Below the pieces are notes generated by a model. It was not told the DNA's origin, made no database searches, and was given only the letters and a program-made list of their open reading frames with translations. A stretch of 64,000 bases of DNA from Hygrocybe punicea (Eukaryota > Basidiomycota > Agaricomycetes > Agaricales > Hygrophoraceae): contig OY744469.1 of NCBI GenBank assembly GCA_963556145.1, positions 1,550,001 to 1,614,000 on the forward strand, in the 5' to 3' direction. The translations under genes were made by a program, and so were the position numbers. Below, in pieces: positions 1 through 12,072 of this stretch (the stretch's first letter is position 1; the number at the start of each line of letters is the position of its first letter).

Positions 1-263
1 CATTGGGTTTCTCCTGGATGGGGCCAAAGATTTTTTGCGCACACACGCAAGCCGAGTTGTTTGCCTCCGCCTGGTTTATCTCGCTCTTTGGTGGAGTCGT
101 TAATGACGGTTGTGCCAAGATTGTAAAGCGCATTAGCGAGACCCAGGAGTTCGAGCTCGAGATCTCCCTGAATGCCGGAGGGGGGAGGAGATCGAGATGA
201 TCGTGGTGAGTCAAGAGCGGTCTGAGCGAACTCTGCAAAGTCTGTTGCTTGTCGGGGACCCAT
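1..263 (-). CDS. MED10: Mediator complex subunit 10 (MED10), 5' part
   Basis: N-terminal part of a MED10-like subunit of the Mediator middle module, which links transcription factors to RNA polymerase II in the nucleus. The minus strand starts at an ATG at 263-261 and reads to about 45. It contains the stretch LANALYNLGTTVINDSTK followed by a GGGKQLGLR-like segment, the signature start of the MED10 family. A plausible 5' splice site (GTGTGC) follows the Arg codon at about 44, and the rest of the gene lies outside the window. The gene sits head-to-tail 180 bp downstream of the ADIP-family gene on the same strand. Recognition is by the MED10 motif; the exact start is inferred because the upstream in-frame codons contain no better ATG. 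Confidence 0.8.
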   Translation of the reverse strand, partial: MGPRQATDFAEFAQTALDSPRSSRSPPPSGIQGDLELELLGLANALYNLGTTVINDSTKERDKPGGGKQLGLRVCAKNLWPHPGETQ

Positions 264-444
264 ACGAAGTTCCACAACTTGAACCTGGTAAGTGGACAAA
301 AGACCGTTTCAAAGCCACGTGATCAGTCATATTATAATTCCACTGTAGTGTAAAATGTATCCAAAGCTAAGTAAGTATCCAAGGCAATTCTTAAAAGCTA
401 TGGCTTTCTTGCTGAAGTCCACGAGTCAAGGCGACGGAACAGAA
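264..444. promoter_or_regulatory. Intergenic spacer between MED10 start and ADIP-family stop
   Basis: Short AT-containing spacer that must hold the MED10 promoter and the 3' end of the neighbouring gene. It carries a CACGTG E-box-like hexamer near 317. No clear TATA box was seen. Confidence 0.4.
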
Positions 445-3132
445 CTATCCCCTCCATCCTCTCCCTGACGATAAACCAGCCTCAGAACTGTCCATCGGAA
501 CCCTCCTGGCTCCTCCGGCCACCTTTCCCAGAGGCACCTTAGCCATCAACCTCGCTCGTGACGCCCCCGCCTTCCCAACCGACTTCACGTTACTGCCACT
601 GCCACTTGACACCTTTGAACTGGTCTTTGGTATCGTTGCAGTCGACGATACATTTGCGCCCTTCGCATTGTTCTCCTTTTCGCTTACAGTGCCTCGCGGA
701 CGGGTCGTCGTCGCCAGAACCTCAGCTTTACCCTTCCCCTTCTCCAGCGTCGTAAACCGCGTTGTCTCTGGAGGATGATGTAACACTCTCCCCTTTGCGG
801 TCTTCGCAACGATATTCGACACTACTTGTCTCTCCTTCAACGGACTTTCACTTTCACTCTCACTCTCATTCTCCACATTGACTTGACCATTCGGGGCGCT
901 GAACAAAGCAGGGATCACGGCAGGTGCGTTCCTTTCTAATTCATTGCCTTCATCCTCTTCGACCAACACCTCCAGTGGGGTTGGTGAGGCGGCATATAGA
1001 TTTGAACCGGGATGGTCAAACGTCGGGGGTGAATTCCCCAACATTAGTATTCGGCTTAGAGGGCTTGGCTTAGCTGGGGAGTACGCGTGTATCATGCGGG
1101 AAACGAATGGTTTTGCTATTGGAAATGATTGGGATAGGCTTGGAGGTGTACCAGGTGTGATATTAGGGTCAGACGGAGCCGATGCTGTCTCTTCCGAAGA
1201 CAAGGCTGGTGGGTCGGAGCTAGTGGTTGACAGCAACGCTGGGTGAGAGGGCAGCGAGGATAGTGGCGAGGGTGGTGGAAGAACAAATGATGTTGGCAGA
1301 AGGGAGACTCGGGCTTTGGGGAAGATGGACAACGCTGGTAATGGAGGCATCACTTCCGTTTCGAATGATGGTACGACTTTGCTAGGGGATGCAAGCGAAC
1401 GCCGGCGTGAGGCTTTCGCTACCCTCCCACCAGTCAGCTTCACTGGCGACTTGCGAGGAGATTTTCGGGGGGATCTTGGCTTTCCAGTTCCGCGCGCGGG
1501 AGAAGGAGGATTGGGAGTTGGTGGCAATTCGGCCAGCATCATATCAACCTGCCACGATCGCTTTTCGTCTAGGAATTTGATTCGTTCCACCTAAGCGATT
1601 GACAAGCAGGTCAGCATTGTGATCATGAAATGTGGGGCAGGACTACCTCCAAAGCAGCCTTCTCTCTTCCCAGTTTGATGGCGGCTTCCGTGAACTTCCT
1701 GCGTTCCTCATCTAGTTGCCTCTTGATGTCTTCTAGCCTCTCTCGCTCCTTATCCTGGGCTGGAACGGTCATCAATTCCAAACTGATTTCCCCCACTTCT
1801 TTGATCGCACGATGATCTTCTGCAAATTGATCAAATAGAGCTTGGGTTTGCGTTGCTTGTGCGGTCGATTGTGTATGTGCTTGCTCTGTTCTAAGGTTTG
1901 ATACGAATTCAAAAATATTCTGCGTGAAGGTTCACTTACCAATCTCGACGCGCAAGGAATCGATAATGGTCTGTAATCTTTCTAATTCGCCGTTTGGAAT
2001 GGTGTTTTTCGGCGGAGGGCTTGAAGATTGACATGAAGAAGAAGCTGGGATGCTACTAGAAATAGTTGAAACGGATTGGTGCAGTGCGGTGAGTATGGAT
2101 GTCAGCTTTTCGTGGGCGGCATGTCGAGGTGAAAGTGGGAACAGGGTAGTGAGAGTCAATGGTGTAGGCTGCCAAAAGATTAGCAGGTTTTCGGTGAATT
2201 CAGGATCACCACCGACCTTTTCATCGTGGTCTGAATGTAGCGCGCGGACTAGATGCAGGACGGACTGTGTTTCGTTGACGGCAGTTAATAATAAATGCCT
2301 GAGATTGGTATTCTCGTCGCTCAGGAGGCTCCTCGCTTGCTCGGCTTGTTCCAAAGCGATGTCCATAAATCCATTGCCCTTTCCGAGCATTTCCGAACCC
2401 TCAACGACCCCCGCGTTGATGCAACTCATCCCGCTACCGGTCGCAGCAAGCTTCGCCTGCGCATCGGACAGTCTTGACCATTTATCGAAGATGCGTTCCA
2501 CCTCCTTCTCTTTCTTCTTGAGCTCGCTCTGATGTGTAGCTCTCACAGCTTGCAGTGATACCCGCGTGCGTTGGAGCTCAGCTGTCGTGTTCTTATGGGC
2601 ATTCTCTGTAGTTTGGAGAGATCTTTGAGCAGCGCTGCGGAGCAATGATTAGATCACCAGATACTGTATACAACTTCGTGCCCGTACACCAGACGACATT
2701 TATGCAGGTTCATTTCCCTTTCGGCATTTGCGGCCTTTTCCGTGACGGTACGATGAAGAGACAGGAGACGATCATGATCGTAAGCTAGAGTGCGCAGTTT
2801 TGTTGTCAAATCTTCGGTCCTGGACATGTCTTCCTGTTCCAAGTAGTTGAGTGTAGACAAACAGTTGTGAAAAAATGACTAACGACTCGTTGTGTTAGCA
2901 GGCTCAACAGACACTTGACGATGCGATCCCCATCAGCGTTGGATATTCCGTCGAAACAGAGTCCCGGTGCAGAGGCGAATCCATGAGCGACGAGTTGTGA
3001 GTTGATAAATTGAAGACTTGAAGTGGAAGCTATGGAGTTCGACGACGCGTCAGACCATTGAGAACCGAATTCTGACATGGAAACGTCGAGCGCCCAATGC
3101 ACCAGCTTCTTGGGTGTTACGGTTGAGGCCAT
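445..3132 (-). CDS. ADIP/SSX2IP family coiled-coil protein (Msd1-like), intact
   Basis: Five exons can be joined in frame: 3132-2887, 2833-2688, 2634-1940, 1885-1647 and 1590-445, giving 823 aa. The first exon encodes the conserved N-terminal helix (FINSQLVAHGF...). Exon 2 has SRTEDLTTKLRTLAYDHDRL, the hallmark of the Afadin- and alpha-actinin-binding (ADIP) domain. Exons 3-4 are coiled coil ending in QLDEERRKFTEAAIKLGREK, also diagnostic. Exon 5 begins with VERIKFLDEKRSWQ and becomes a long Ser/Pro/Lys-rich disordered tail. Family members (human SSX2IP, fission yeast Msd1) act at spindle poles and centrosomes in microtubule anchoring; that role is inferred here. The start is the ATG at 3132; the further open codons upstream have only GTG and run into a repeat element. 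Confidence 0.85.
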
Positions 3133-3217
3133 TGTACTCGGATGATTTTGCGGGCGAACAACTTGAACGCGTTTGGGGCTTTTGTTGGAAACCGATAACG
3201 TGACCTGTGTTTTTATC

Positions 3218-4065
3218 TGTAGTGAGCTTGACACTGGTGGGAAGTTTTTTGATCAATTATAATAATATGGACTTGATGAAAATTTCTGTGCTCTACCTTG
3301 TATCTCATGAAGTACTGCATGGATTAACATGGTTACAGAGGGAAAGTTGTACTATTTCTTAAGGGCTATCTACTGCTATCATTACATTGGGACCATATTT
3401 TGTATTTGGTGACTTGTGGATGAAAAAAAAGGTAAACCAGTACTTTTTGACACCCAAAATGATATTGTCAAATTATGGCATCAAATGAACTCCTATGAAA
3501 AAAATTGTAGGGAGAAATTTGTTCATGTTTTCAAGGGCTAAAAGTACATATACCATGTTTTTCTTTGTTTTTGTCCTTTGAGGCAATATTTCATCTGTGC
3601 TATGTTTGTCCACATTAGGGTTGAAATGCCACAAGAATCATGATTATGAGCTCAAAGGACAAAAATAAAGAAAAACATGGTATATGTACTTTTAGCCCTT
3701 GAAAAAATGAACAAATTTCTCCCTACAATTTTTTTCATAGGATTTCATTTGATGCCATAATTTGACAATATCATTTTGGGTGTCAAAAAGTACTGGTTTA
3801 CCTTTTTTTTCATCCACAAGTCACCAAATACAAAATATGGTCCCAATGTAATGATAGCAGTAGATAGCCCTTAAGAAATAGTACAACTTTCCCTCCATAA
3901 CCATGTTAATCCATGCAGTACTTCATGAGATACAAGGTAGAGCACGGAGATTTTCACCAAGTCCATATTATTTTAATTGATCAAAAAATTTCTCACAAGT
4001 GTCAAGCTCACTAAAAACGGCTGTAATTGATCAAAAAACTTCCCACCAGTGTCAAGCTCACTACA
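3218..4065. repeat. 848-bp long-palindrome (foldback/MITE-like) element
   Basis: Two arms of roughly 390-420 bp are imperfect reverse complements around a short unique loop near 3590-3650. The left end reads TGTAGTGAGCTTGACACTGG, and the right end is its reverse complement, finishing CTCACTACA at 4065. The right arm carries an extra tandem copy of its terminal ~60 bp (about 3960-4015 and 4020-4065). No transposase is encoded. The element starts only 86 bp upstream of the ADIP-family ATG, so it occupies that gene's promoter or 5' UTR. A TSD is not clear. Confidence 0.75.
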
Positions 4066-4606
4066 AATGACTGTAAAGCCACATGCGCAGTCATGTCACA
4101 CAGTATCTTGAAAGTACTTGACAAGTATACTAAATATCATTACCATAACTTTCAACATGGTATTCAGACATAAACTACAATACTTGTGCTGAAATTCATC
4201 TGAAAGTATGAAGGCAAATGAGACTTATACCATCAGGAAATTGAAAACCATATGAGAAAGTCTATAATATAAGACCTGATCAGATAAATCATAAGTAACA
4301 TCCAGTGCCACAATGATAACAGCAAGGTCAACCCAGATAATTTATGGTTACCTAGGTGAAAATACTGTACCAATCCAGTCAATTCACCAGGCCATGTGAT
4401 GCATGACATGAAAGGTAAATCTGCCAATTTGCCACAAACAGTCATGATGCAGGGGAAAATTTCACCTCCCAAGTACTTAGATGGATGCAATATATCCAAA
4501 TTTCTTTCTCTGAGGATGCTTGAGCTCAATATTCCACCTGAGATTCTCCAGTGCATCCTCCCAAATCAAAATTTGTCCATCAATGCCTTTGTTGCCTTCA
4601 AGATCC
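4066..4606. other. Unique flank left of the nested transposon stack
   Basis: AT-rich DNA with no complete gene. Its last ~125 bp (4477-4599) read as the C-terminal part of an antisense ORF that continues, after removal of the whole 13-kb insertion stack, at 17707-17976. Nothing else was recognised. Confidence 0.4.
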
Positions 4607-6674
4607 CAGTGATGGTAAGGTTTGGTTTGGTTTGGTTCAGGCCAAAAAAATCTGAACCTTGAACTGAACCTTTGGTTCAGGTTCAGATAGGTTCAGTTCA
4701 GGTTCAGGCCAGGCTGAACCTGAACTGAACCTGTGAAAATACAAGTATACTAGCTAATCAATTTTCTCAATCCAAAATTTTCCTTTATTTCCTACCACTC
4801 TACATTGTTGTTGTGCTAATGGTTTGACTCTTCAATTACATGTACTGTGTCCATGTTCACTATGAATGAATCAATAGAATCTTGTGTTAGATGTGTCTGA
4901 AGCACAGTAAGCATGAAATATCCTGGACAACTGTTCAGATGGTCATTGCAAATGTTTTGCAGTATTTTAACAGGAAGGAAAGACCTTGCAATCAATATAA
5001 CTGAATCAGACAACATGGCATCCTAGTGATACGGATCGCTTCTGCAGCAGGCTCCAGCAACAATCAACTTAACTCAGAGGTGATTTCCAGAGGAGAGATC
5101 AGCAGTTTCATTGTTGCTTATAACTAAGACAACACTGCTACAAAGGGGGGGGGGGTTCATGGTCTAAAGTCATGCGAGCCATTGTGGTAGTAGGTCATGT
5201 GACTCATGTCTTAGTCAGTACTTCCTGATGTGGTAGATCATTCTTATCCAGCGTCATCCATGTCATAGCATCGCCATCTACCCTGAGCACCCTCTGAGTA
5301 CCCCAAGGGTGCCTCCGGTACCACTCCATCATGGTGATGAGAGTGCTTTTCGACCCATGCATCTCTTTTTCTCATGGTGTTCCCACTCCTCACTATTTTT
5401 CTCACGAGATGACCTTTTCCAGCCTCACCACCCACTGCTGCACAACCACGCATTTTCTCTTCATTCACAGCTGTATGACACTTGAGTTACCCCCACTGCT
5501 CTCGCTCAGTCCACCAGGGCCCCGCATTGACCATTGTTGACCCAGAAATGCGGACTCGACCCTTTTTGAGCACCCAAAAGCCCCAGGCCACGTCACCCAC
5601 GTTCATGCCCCATTTATTTTTCTTAGACCCAGGATGGCCTCTAAAGCCTTCCTTCAATGTCTTATGGCCCCCACTCTGCCCCACGTCGTCCCAGGAACAC
5701 CATCAACGTCCATTTTTGACACCCAAGGGCCACCTGCGTACAGCCACATCACCACCTTTTGACCCCCCCATATTTTAGCGTTCCCCGGCCCCACACATAT
5801 CCATCTTGGCCCCTACATTCACGCTCGATGACCCAGTGCTTACGTTCTGCCCAAAAGGACCCCCCATCACCATCCAGGTTGGGTTCTGCGTCCCGCCATG
5901 TCATCACATTTCAACCCTGTTTTTCCATGTGTTACCACCCCACCCATGCTCGCTAGACCCCTCATGCCCACGTTCTACCTGGCAGAACCCCCCACCACAC
6001 TTCATTTCCCCAAACGAAGCTGTTCCACCCTTGTTGGTCACCACATGGATCTGCCACATCACCAACATTGGACCCCTGTTTCTTCGTGTACCCCAGCCCA
6101 ACCCACACTCATTCGACTCCCCGCACCCTTGGCTCATCTGCCAGAACCCCCCATTGCACCTCATCGTCTCAAATGAACTGCCCTGCACCTTTTGGTCACC
6201 CCATTGATCTGCCACGTTGAAAGGGTGCACTGCGGTAATGTGAACGGAATCAAATACCAACTCTACCACAGTGCTGTATGAATTCTGAGGGGTTCAATCT
6301 CAATCCAAAAGGTTAATAAAAATATTCAGAGGTGCTCTGGATAGCTGCGATGATGTTTCTGATGTGTGCAATGTGTGCAATGTGTGCGGTGTGTGCGAAA
6401 CAGTTGGCGATGTTTTCGGCGTATATGTAGCACTTTGTAGAAGGAATGCAAAGTTTAATAGAGCATAGTGGAGCTATCGCATGGATGGCACAGTAAAGAG
6501 GTGATATGATGGACTGGAATTGGGGGTATACAAGACGTCTCTCTAGTATGTAAACTATAGAGGGTATTTATGTGAAGTTGGTTGTTAGGACAATAAAGGG
6601 TGAAGGATGGCGTGCAATGGAACTATGGTGCAATAGGGATGAAATGGAACTGAAACAAAGGGTGTAGCACCATG

Positions 6675-7844
6675 TAGTGTTGCCATAGTTCGGTTCTGAA
6701 CCTAGCCGAACCCGGTTCAAACCCCGAACCGAACCCTAAGTTCGGTCTAAGTTCAGCCAAGTGCTGAACCGGACCACGGGTTCAGTTCCGGGTTTCGAGG
6801 CCTGCCGGATTTCCTGAATGGCTCCAAACCGCGTTCAAACCGCGAACGCGGATATTTTTAAGGTATTGATTTCATTTGTTTTTCGTATTTCTTTACTTAC
6901 TATTTCGTGTTAAACGGCATCATGTGACCGGCCGTGACCTTTCACGCAACACAGCAACTTCAACGCGGGTTGAACACAACACAAATTGTGTTGTGTTCAA
7001 AGGTAAGTTTCCATTTTTTTCTTAACTTTACTAATGTTATTTGCGGCAGGCAACTCGACTGCGACCACATCGCAACCACATTGGCACAAGATGGATGCCA
7101 ACGCCAACGCAATGCCAACGGACGCGGGGCAGCCGCAACACCACCACCACCACCACCACCACCAGCGGCAGCAATGGCAAAGGCAAAGGCAACGGCAACC
7201 AGGCAATGACAACGGCAACGGCCAGCAGCAGCAGCAACAGCGGAAGCAGCAGCGCCGGCAGCAACGGCAGCAGCAGCAGCAGCAGCAGCAGCGGCAGCGG
7301 CAACAGCCAAAGCCATCCAACATCACCACCAGTGGCGGCAACAACAACGGCAACCACAACTATGACGGCCAGCAGCAGCAGCAACAGCAACAGCAGCAAC
7401 GGCAGCAGCAGCAATGGTGGCAGCAGCAACGGCCATGACAGCAGCAGCAGCAGTGGCAGCAGCAACGGCGACGGCAGCAGCAGCAGCGCCGGCAGCAGCA
7501 ATGGCGACGGCAGCAGCAGCAGCGCCGGCAGCGGCAGCAACGGCAGCAGTGACAGCGGCGGCAGCAGCAGCGCCGGACGGCTCCCCCACAGCCCAACTAC
7601 CTCGCGAAGTGTAGCGCCGTATTGATTGATACGTGCCTGCCATTCGCGAGGAGAACGGAGCTCATGGGGTGAGCCCACCTCGGTCCAGGGTTCAGACCGC
7701 GTCTGAACCCAGACCGAACGCGGAGAAACAGTTCAATGCCGTCCGGGTCCAGGTTTGGCCATGCGCCAAACCGGACCCGAAGTTCAGTTCGTGGTTCCAC
7801 CAAAAAGGGTCGGAACCGGACCGAACTGAACTTCGGCAACACTA
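6675..7844 (+). mobile_element. hAT nonautonomous element, family A copy 1 (1,170 bp)
   Basis: Ends TAGTGTTGCCATAGTTCGG and GAACTTCGGCAACACTA, flanked by the perfect 8-bp TSD gcaccatg (6667-6674, 7845-7852). Subterminal regions are full of GAACCGAAC words. The centre has a GTAAGTTTCC... intron-like segment (7001-7049, ending GCGGCAG) followed by CAG/CAR triplet repeats to about 7590 that keep several frames open. The triplet tract, not a real transposase, explains the many overlapping ORFs here. Confidence 0.85.
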
Positions 7845-8298
7845 GCACCATGCAAAGCAATTTCCAAAATATCTAGAGGATAGGAGCTATAATGTTTGAA
7901 ATAAGTGAAACATGTCGCATAAAGACTTCCCTGGAACTGGAACGGAATCGGAATGGAATAGGGTGAATGGTATAAGCGTGGGTGATGTCAGAGAGGCTCG
8001 AAATATGTTCTGAAGGGGCCGAAGAGCTCCGAAGAAAATTGCAGTAATGTTGAAGTATCGCCCGTATCACGCACATATTGCAGTTGCATCGCAATGGAGA
8101 TACATATAAATCGGGATGTTTCGCTGTGAATCGCAGCATGTCGAGGCTAGATAGGTCCAATAGAACATTTCCGTGCTTAGGGACGTGCGCTGCATATCAA
8201 CGTCACCACTGTTAGACCCCCTGTTTCTCGTCACCCCCACCCCTACATGGACCCATTTGACTCCCTGCACACTTGTTCCATTGGCTGGAACCCCCCAT

Positions 8299-9744
8299 TG
8301 TAGAGGGTCCTCGACCCTCTGAGGCTGTAAACTCGATATCTCACGAATCCGCTCAAACCCGACGTCTCTAGCAATCCACGCTCGAACCCAACGCAACCCA
8401 ACGCAACCCGATGCATACCAACTAGCATGGCCGCTCACGTACCTGGTTGGTCCACCTCCTAAACTCACGGAATCCCAATTATCGCAGATGGATCTCATCG
8501 GACTCGATTCCCAACTTCGGATTTGCCTTATATACGCATCCTTTCGTCCTTTCGGAGATAGGTATGAATCTTTAGATCATTTTCGTGGATATTTACTTTC
8601 CCCTCCATTTTCCTGTCACTGTCGCGTTGCAACCCTCTTCTCATTTCCCTATTTTTGTTTCTCTTTGTTCTCTCTCATCGGCTGAGGACTCTTGTCCAAA
8701 TCTAGATAGAGAATTTTGTAGTATAAAAACGGTGCCCAAGCGCCATCTCATAATAAGAAACCAGTTCCCCTGCTTTCTCCCACTCAGAATCTGTCTCCTA
8801 CCAAAATCACTTACTCTTTTAACTCGTCGGTTTGCTCGACACTCTTCCCGTCCTTCTACCGTCTTTGTCCTTATACTGGGGTTGGGCAATCTCTATAAGG
8901 TGTGACATGTGTCATGGAGACCATCACGTGTGACTCCCTGCACAAACACTGACCCAGTTCCTTTACGAGTTCACAACTCACTTTAGTGACAAGCCTTGAG
9001 TGTAAAAAATGTTCATAATGAATGTATAAATGTTTCTATCTCCAAAGTTTTTATGGTAATAATTTTAGGCAAACACTATTCCACGATTTGTCAATTCTTA
9101 CAGCCAAATCCAGCCTAGAACCTTAAACATCTATAGACTCACTCCAATCAGGTCTTCAAGCTTAGCTTTGGCTGAGTGGTATGTTCCATTTATATATTAA
9201 AAGATTTTGTTCAGGCCAGAATTTTAGTAAATGTCTTTGAAGTTCTAAAATATGTCAATCTCCCAAATTCCCTGCCAAAATTGGCTTAAAAATGGAAGTC
9301 TATGGGTTCATCAAATATACATCTTACAGCTTAGCTCTAGTGACGCAATTTTATCTCCTTCATGATTAGAACATTTTGTTCAAGACCGATTTTTAATAAC
9401 TTGCTCCGTTGTTGAGACATCAAGACAGCTACAGATAGTAGTGGGTCACTAATTGTCACGATTTCTGTCACATAGCGTTATGTCATGCTGCCACGAGCCT
9501 GTGTGACATTGCCCAACCCCACTTATACTGCTCGACACCCGACACCTGACCTGCCGTACCCGACATCATCGGCCTCGTCGGTATATGTCGGTATTGTTAG
9601 ATTTTAGTAGTTTTAGTTGGCGGCTTATTACCATTAGTCCTTTTATTATCTATCTGAAGCTTGCTAACTATTCCCAGTCACTTCTATGCTGACTACCCCA
9701 GGCTAGGATTACAGTTCCACAGCCACCCCGACCTCGCTACTACA
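8299..9744. mobile_element. Solo LTR, ~0.8-kb family copy 1, interrupted by a MITE
   Basis: Begins TGTAGAGGGTCCTCGACCC and ends CTCGCTACTACA. A second copy at 27129-28013 aligns along its length. Four-base flanks ccat and ccgt are a probable 4-bp TSD that differs by one CpG-to-CpA change. Without the inserted 645-bp MITE the LTR is about 0.8 kb. A TATAAAA-like box lies near 8724 (gtataaaaacggtgcc). Confidence 0.7.
8877..9521. mobile_element. hAT-like MITE (645 bp) inside the solo LTR
   Basis: Termini TGGGGTTGGGCAAT and ATTGCCCAACCCCA are perfect inverted repeats, resembling the TGGGGTGGGCAA-type ends of hAT elements. Flanking cttatac is repeated on both sides (8870-8876 and 9522-9528), with an eighth base matching in shifted register. 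No coding capacity. Confidence 0.75.
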
Positions 9745-11281
9745 CCGTTCCCATTCATTGCCCCAAACGAGCTCTGCTGCCACTCTATGGACACCCCAGC
9801 GAACTCCCACGTCAGCATTCCATGACCCCATTTCCCATGGATCCCCACCCCATCCTACACTCATCCAACCCCTGGCACCCATGCTCCACATACCAGAGCC
9901 CCCATTACCCAAAATGAGACTGCCCTGCCCTTCTCGGTGACCGAGCAACCCCACCATGTCACCCCAACATTGTGACCCCGTTTCTCACCATCCTGGTCCC
10001 ACGCACACCCGATATGTCCCTTGCACCCATGCCAATGTTATATGGATATCATACTACAGCTCACCTATGAACTGCTACTGCGCACCATGCCTGACAATAC
10101 CCCCCCCCACACCTTATCTTTAGCCAATTACACTGAACTGCCACCCGAGTACCAGAGCCTTTTTTAGAGAACCTTTCTTTTGCAGAGATCACATGATTAT
10201 TGGACGTTTACAACAGTTTGGTCATCTGCCACTCAGGACTGACATCTTGTGGATGATATCTCCCACCTCGAATGGAGGGCTTGTGGGTCGTGACTGTCAT
10301 TATCTGATGGTTTGGTTATCTACCTCCTGACTTTGATGTCTTGCTGGACAATATTTCCCACCTCGCAAGATGAGGGATTGGGAGTTGCGACTGTTCAGTC
10401 TCAGTAGTTTTGGTCAGCCTTTTGTTTTGCTTTGTTTTGTTGTTTGTGATCAGTGTAGCGATGAGGACGTCACTAGAGAGAAGGGGGGTACTTGTGGTAG
10501 TAGGTCATGTTGTAGAGACCAGTATCTCCCTGGGCATGTATTCCCTCATTTTCCTTCATTCTACATCCATTCAGTTCACTCTTCTCACTTTCCAATCACC
10601 TCTCCCAGTTCTCCCCCTTGTTTCTCATTATAGATACTATATAGTACCTATATAGTGGCTTATGTCCATAGTTACAAACAAGAAGAGATTCTTGGGTTTT
10701 TACCCCATCAACAAAACTCGCAAAACACTGAGATTATGTGCCTATAAAGGCTGCTCTCTCTACAACGTGAATCATGCCTTAGTCAGTAGCACTTCCCAAT
10801 GTGGTAGATCAGTCTTATCCAGCATCATCCATGTCATAGCATCGCCATCCACCCCAAGCACCCTCTGAGTACCCTGAGGGTGCCTCTGGTACTGCTCCAC
10901 TGTGGGGGTTACCCAAGACAAGAGGGTCTGCCCCAAGAACCAGACTAAATGTAAAGAAGAGAAAAGAAGAAAAAGTCCAAACCAATCACAAGAACAGTAG
11001 ATATAGTGACTGGTTGTGAGGGGAGGTAAATAGAAGTCCAACCATGAAGCTACAGCAAGTCCAACTACACCATGTGTTCACAATGAGGTGGACATGAGGC
11101 ACCCTCATGTCGATGTTCTTGTGATCCAACTGGAGGCCTGGGTGTCATTGAGGAAAAGAAGATGTCTGGATGACTTGGATGATTTGTCATCAGATCATGT
11201 GATATGCAGAATTGCCTATTCAGGGTCTACATTTGCTGTAATGGGCAAGTGTGCAGTCTGGCAAGTGCATTGCATGGTCGG

Positions 11282-11878
11282 TGTGGAGGCTCCGGCCCCT
11301 CTGGACCCGAATCCTCTTCATATCCCACTTCGTCCCCGTCCATTCTTATTCACGTATCATCGATTCCGCCTGTTTCCGGTCTTTTCCGTCGATTCCGCTC
11401 TGGATTCCGCCTCCGGAATCGTTCATACTCAAGATGCGATGTCTCTAACGACCCGGAATCAGTATGTATATAGTTACATATGATATATCTTCGTTTCCCG
11501 TTACTTAGTACATAGCACCATTCCCCCTATACTCCGCTCCACCTCTCTACCATCAGTTACAGCCTTCGGTTGTAGTACATAGTTACTATAGCACAGGATC
11601 TCTCCCAGTAGTATAAAAGATGTACTCTTATACTACAACCATAGAGAAAATACAGGTTATCACTCCCCTTCAGTTCTATTTCTCAGTCCTCGCTTCATAT
11701 CGTCTCCATATTAGTCTTCGTAACTCCACTCCCTACACTTCCCCTCTGATCCAGAACCCCTGGATTCGGGTTGGATTGATTAGACACTACATAGAAAATA
11801 AACTCCTCTGATCACTTCTTAGCTGATCACCCTTTCCGTAGATTCCCATTCGGGTCTACAACCACACTCGCCGTCACA
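11282..11878 (+). repeat. 5' LTR of the gag-only element
   Basis: Starts TGTGGAGGCTCCGGCCCCTC and ends CTCGCCGTCACA. It contains a TATAAAAGATG box at about 11612, a likely retroelement promoter. The sequence after it (ACTGGAGCCCACCGCG) is where a primer-binding site should be; I could not match it to a tRNA. Confidence 0.85.
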
Positions 11879-12072
11879 ACTGGAGCCCACCGCGAGGAGT
11901 TTATTTCTTTTGTCTTTTCATACCCTCCCCACGGTCGGCTTTGACTTTCATGACGTTTCCCTCTTCTACCCGACTCTAGTTATTTAGTTCCGCTTATGCC
12001 TTCGACCTCGACCTCGAACCTCCTCGACCCGACCCGCTTTCCGACCCGCATCCCGATTTAGACATTCCCGAT

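Larger units (their letters stand above)
5183..10899 (+). mobile_element. Coding-free LTR retroelement inside LTR copy 1
   Basis: A 407-bp 3' LTR (10493-10899, TGTGGTAGTAGG...GCTCCA) matches a 146-bp 5' LTR (5183-5328) that has lost about 260 bp internally. A purine-rich tract (GAGAGAAGGGGGG) ends just before the 3' LTR, as expected of a polypurine tract. The interior (5330-6666, 7853-8298, 9749-10490) is made of degenerate C-rich repeats of roughly 190 bp with recurring CAGAACCCCCCA and CACCAACATTGG words. No gag or pol was seen, so it is nonautonomous. A clean TSD was not found. Confidence 0.6.

Noticed and set aside
3..200. Plus-strand 65-codon open frame at the left edge
   Set aside because: The opposite strand encodes the conserved MED10 start; the plus-strand frame is its shadow.
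7037..7678. Several long overlapping frames on both strands (Leu-rich, Gln-rich, Ala-rich)
   Set aside because: All arise from CAG/CAA/GGC triplet repeats inside a hAT nonautonomous element; composition is not protein-like.
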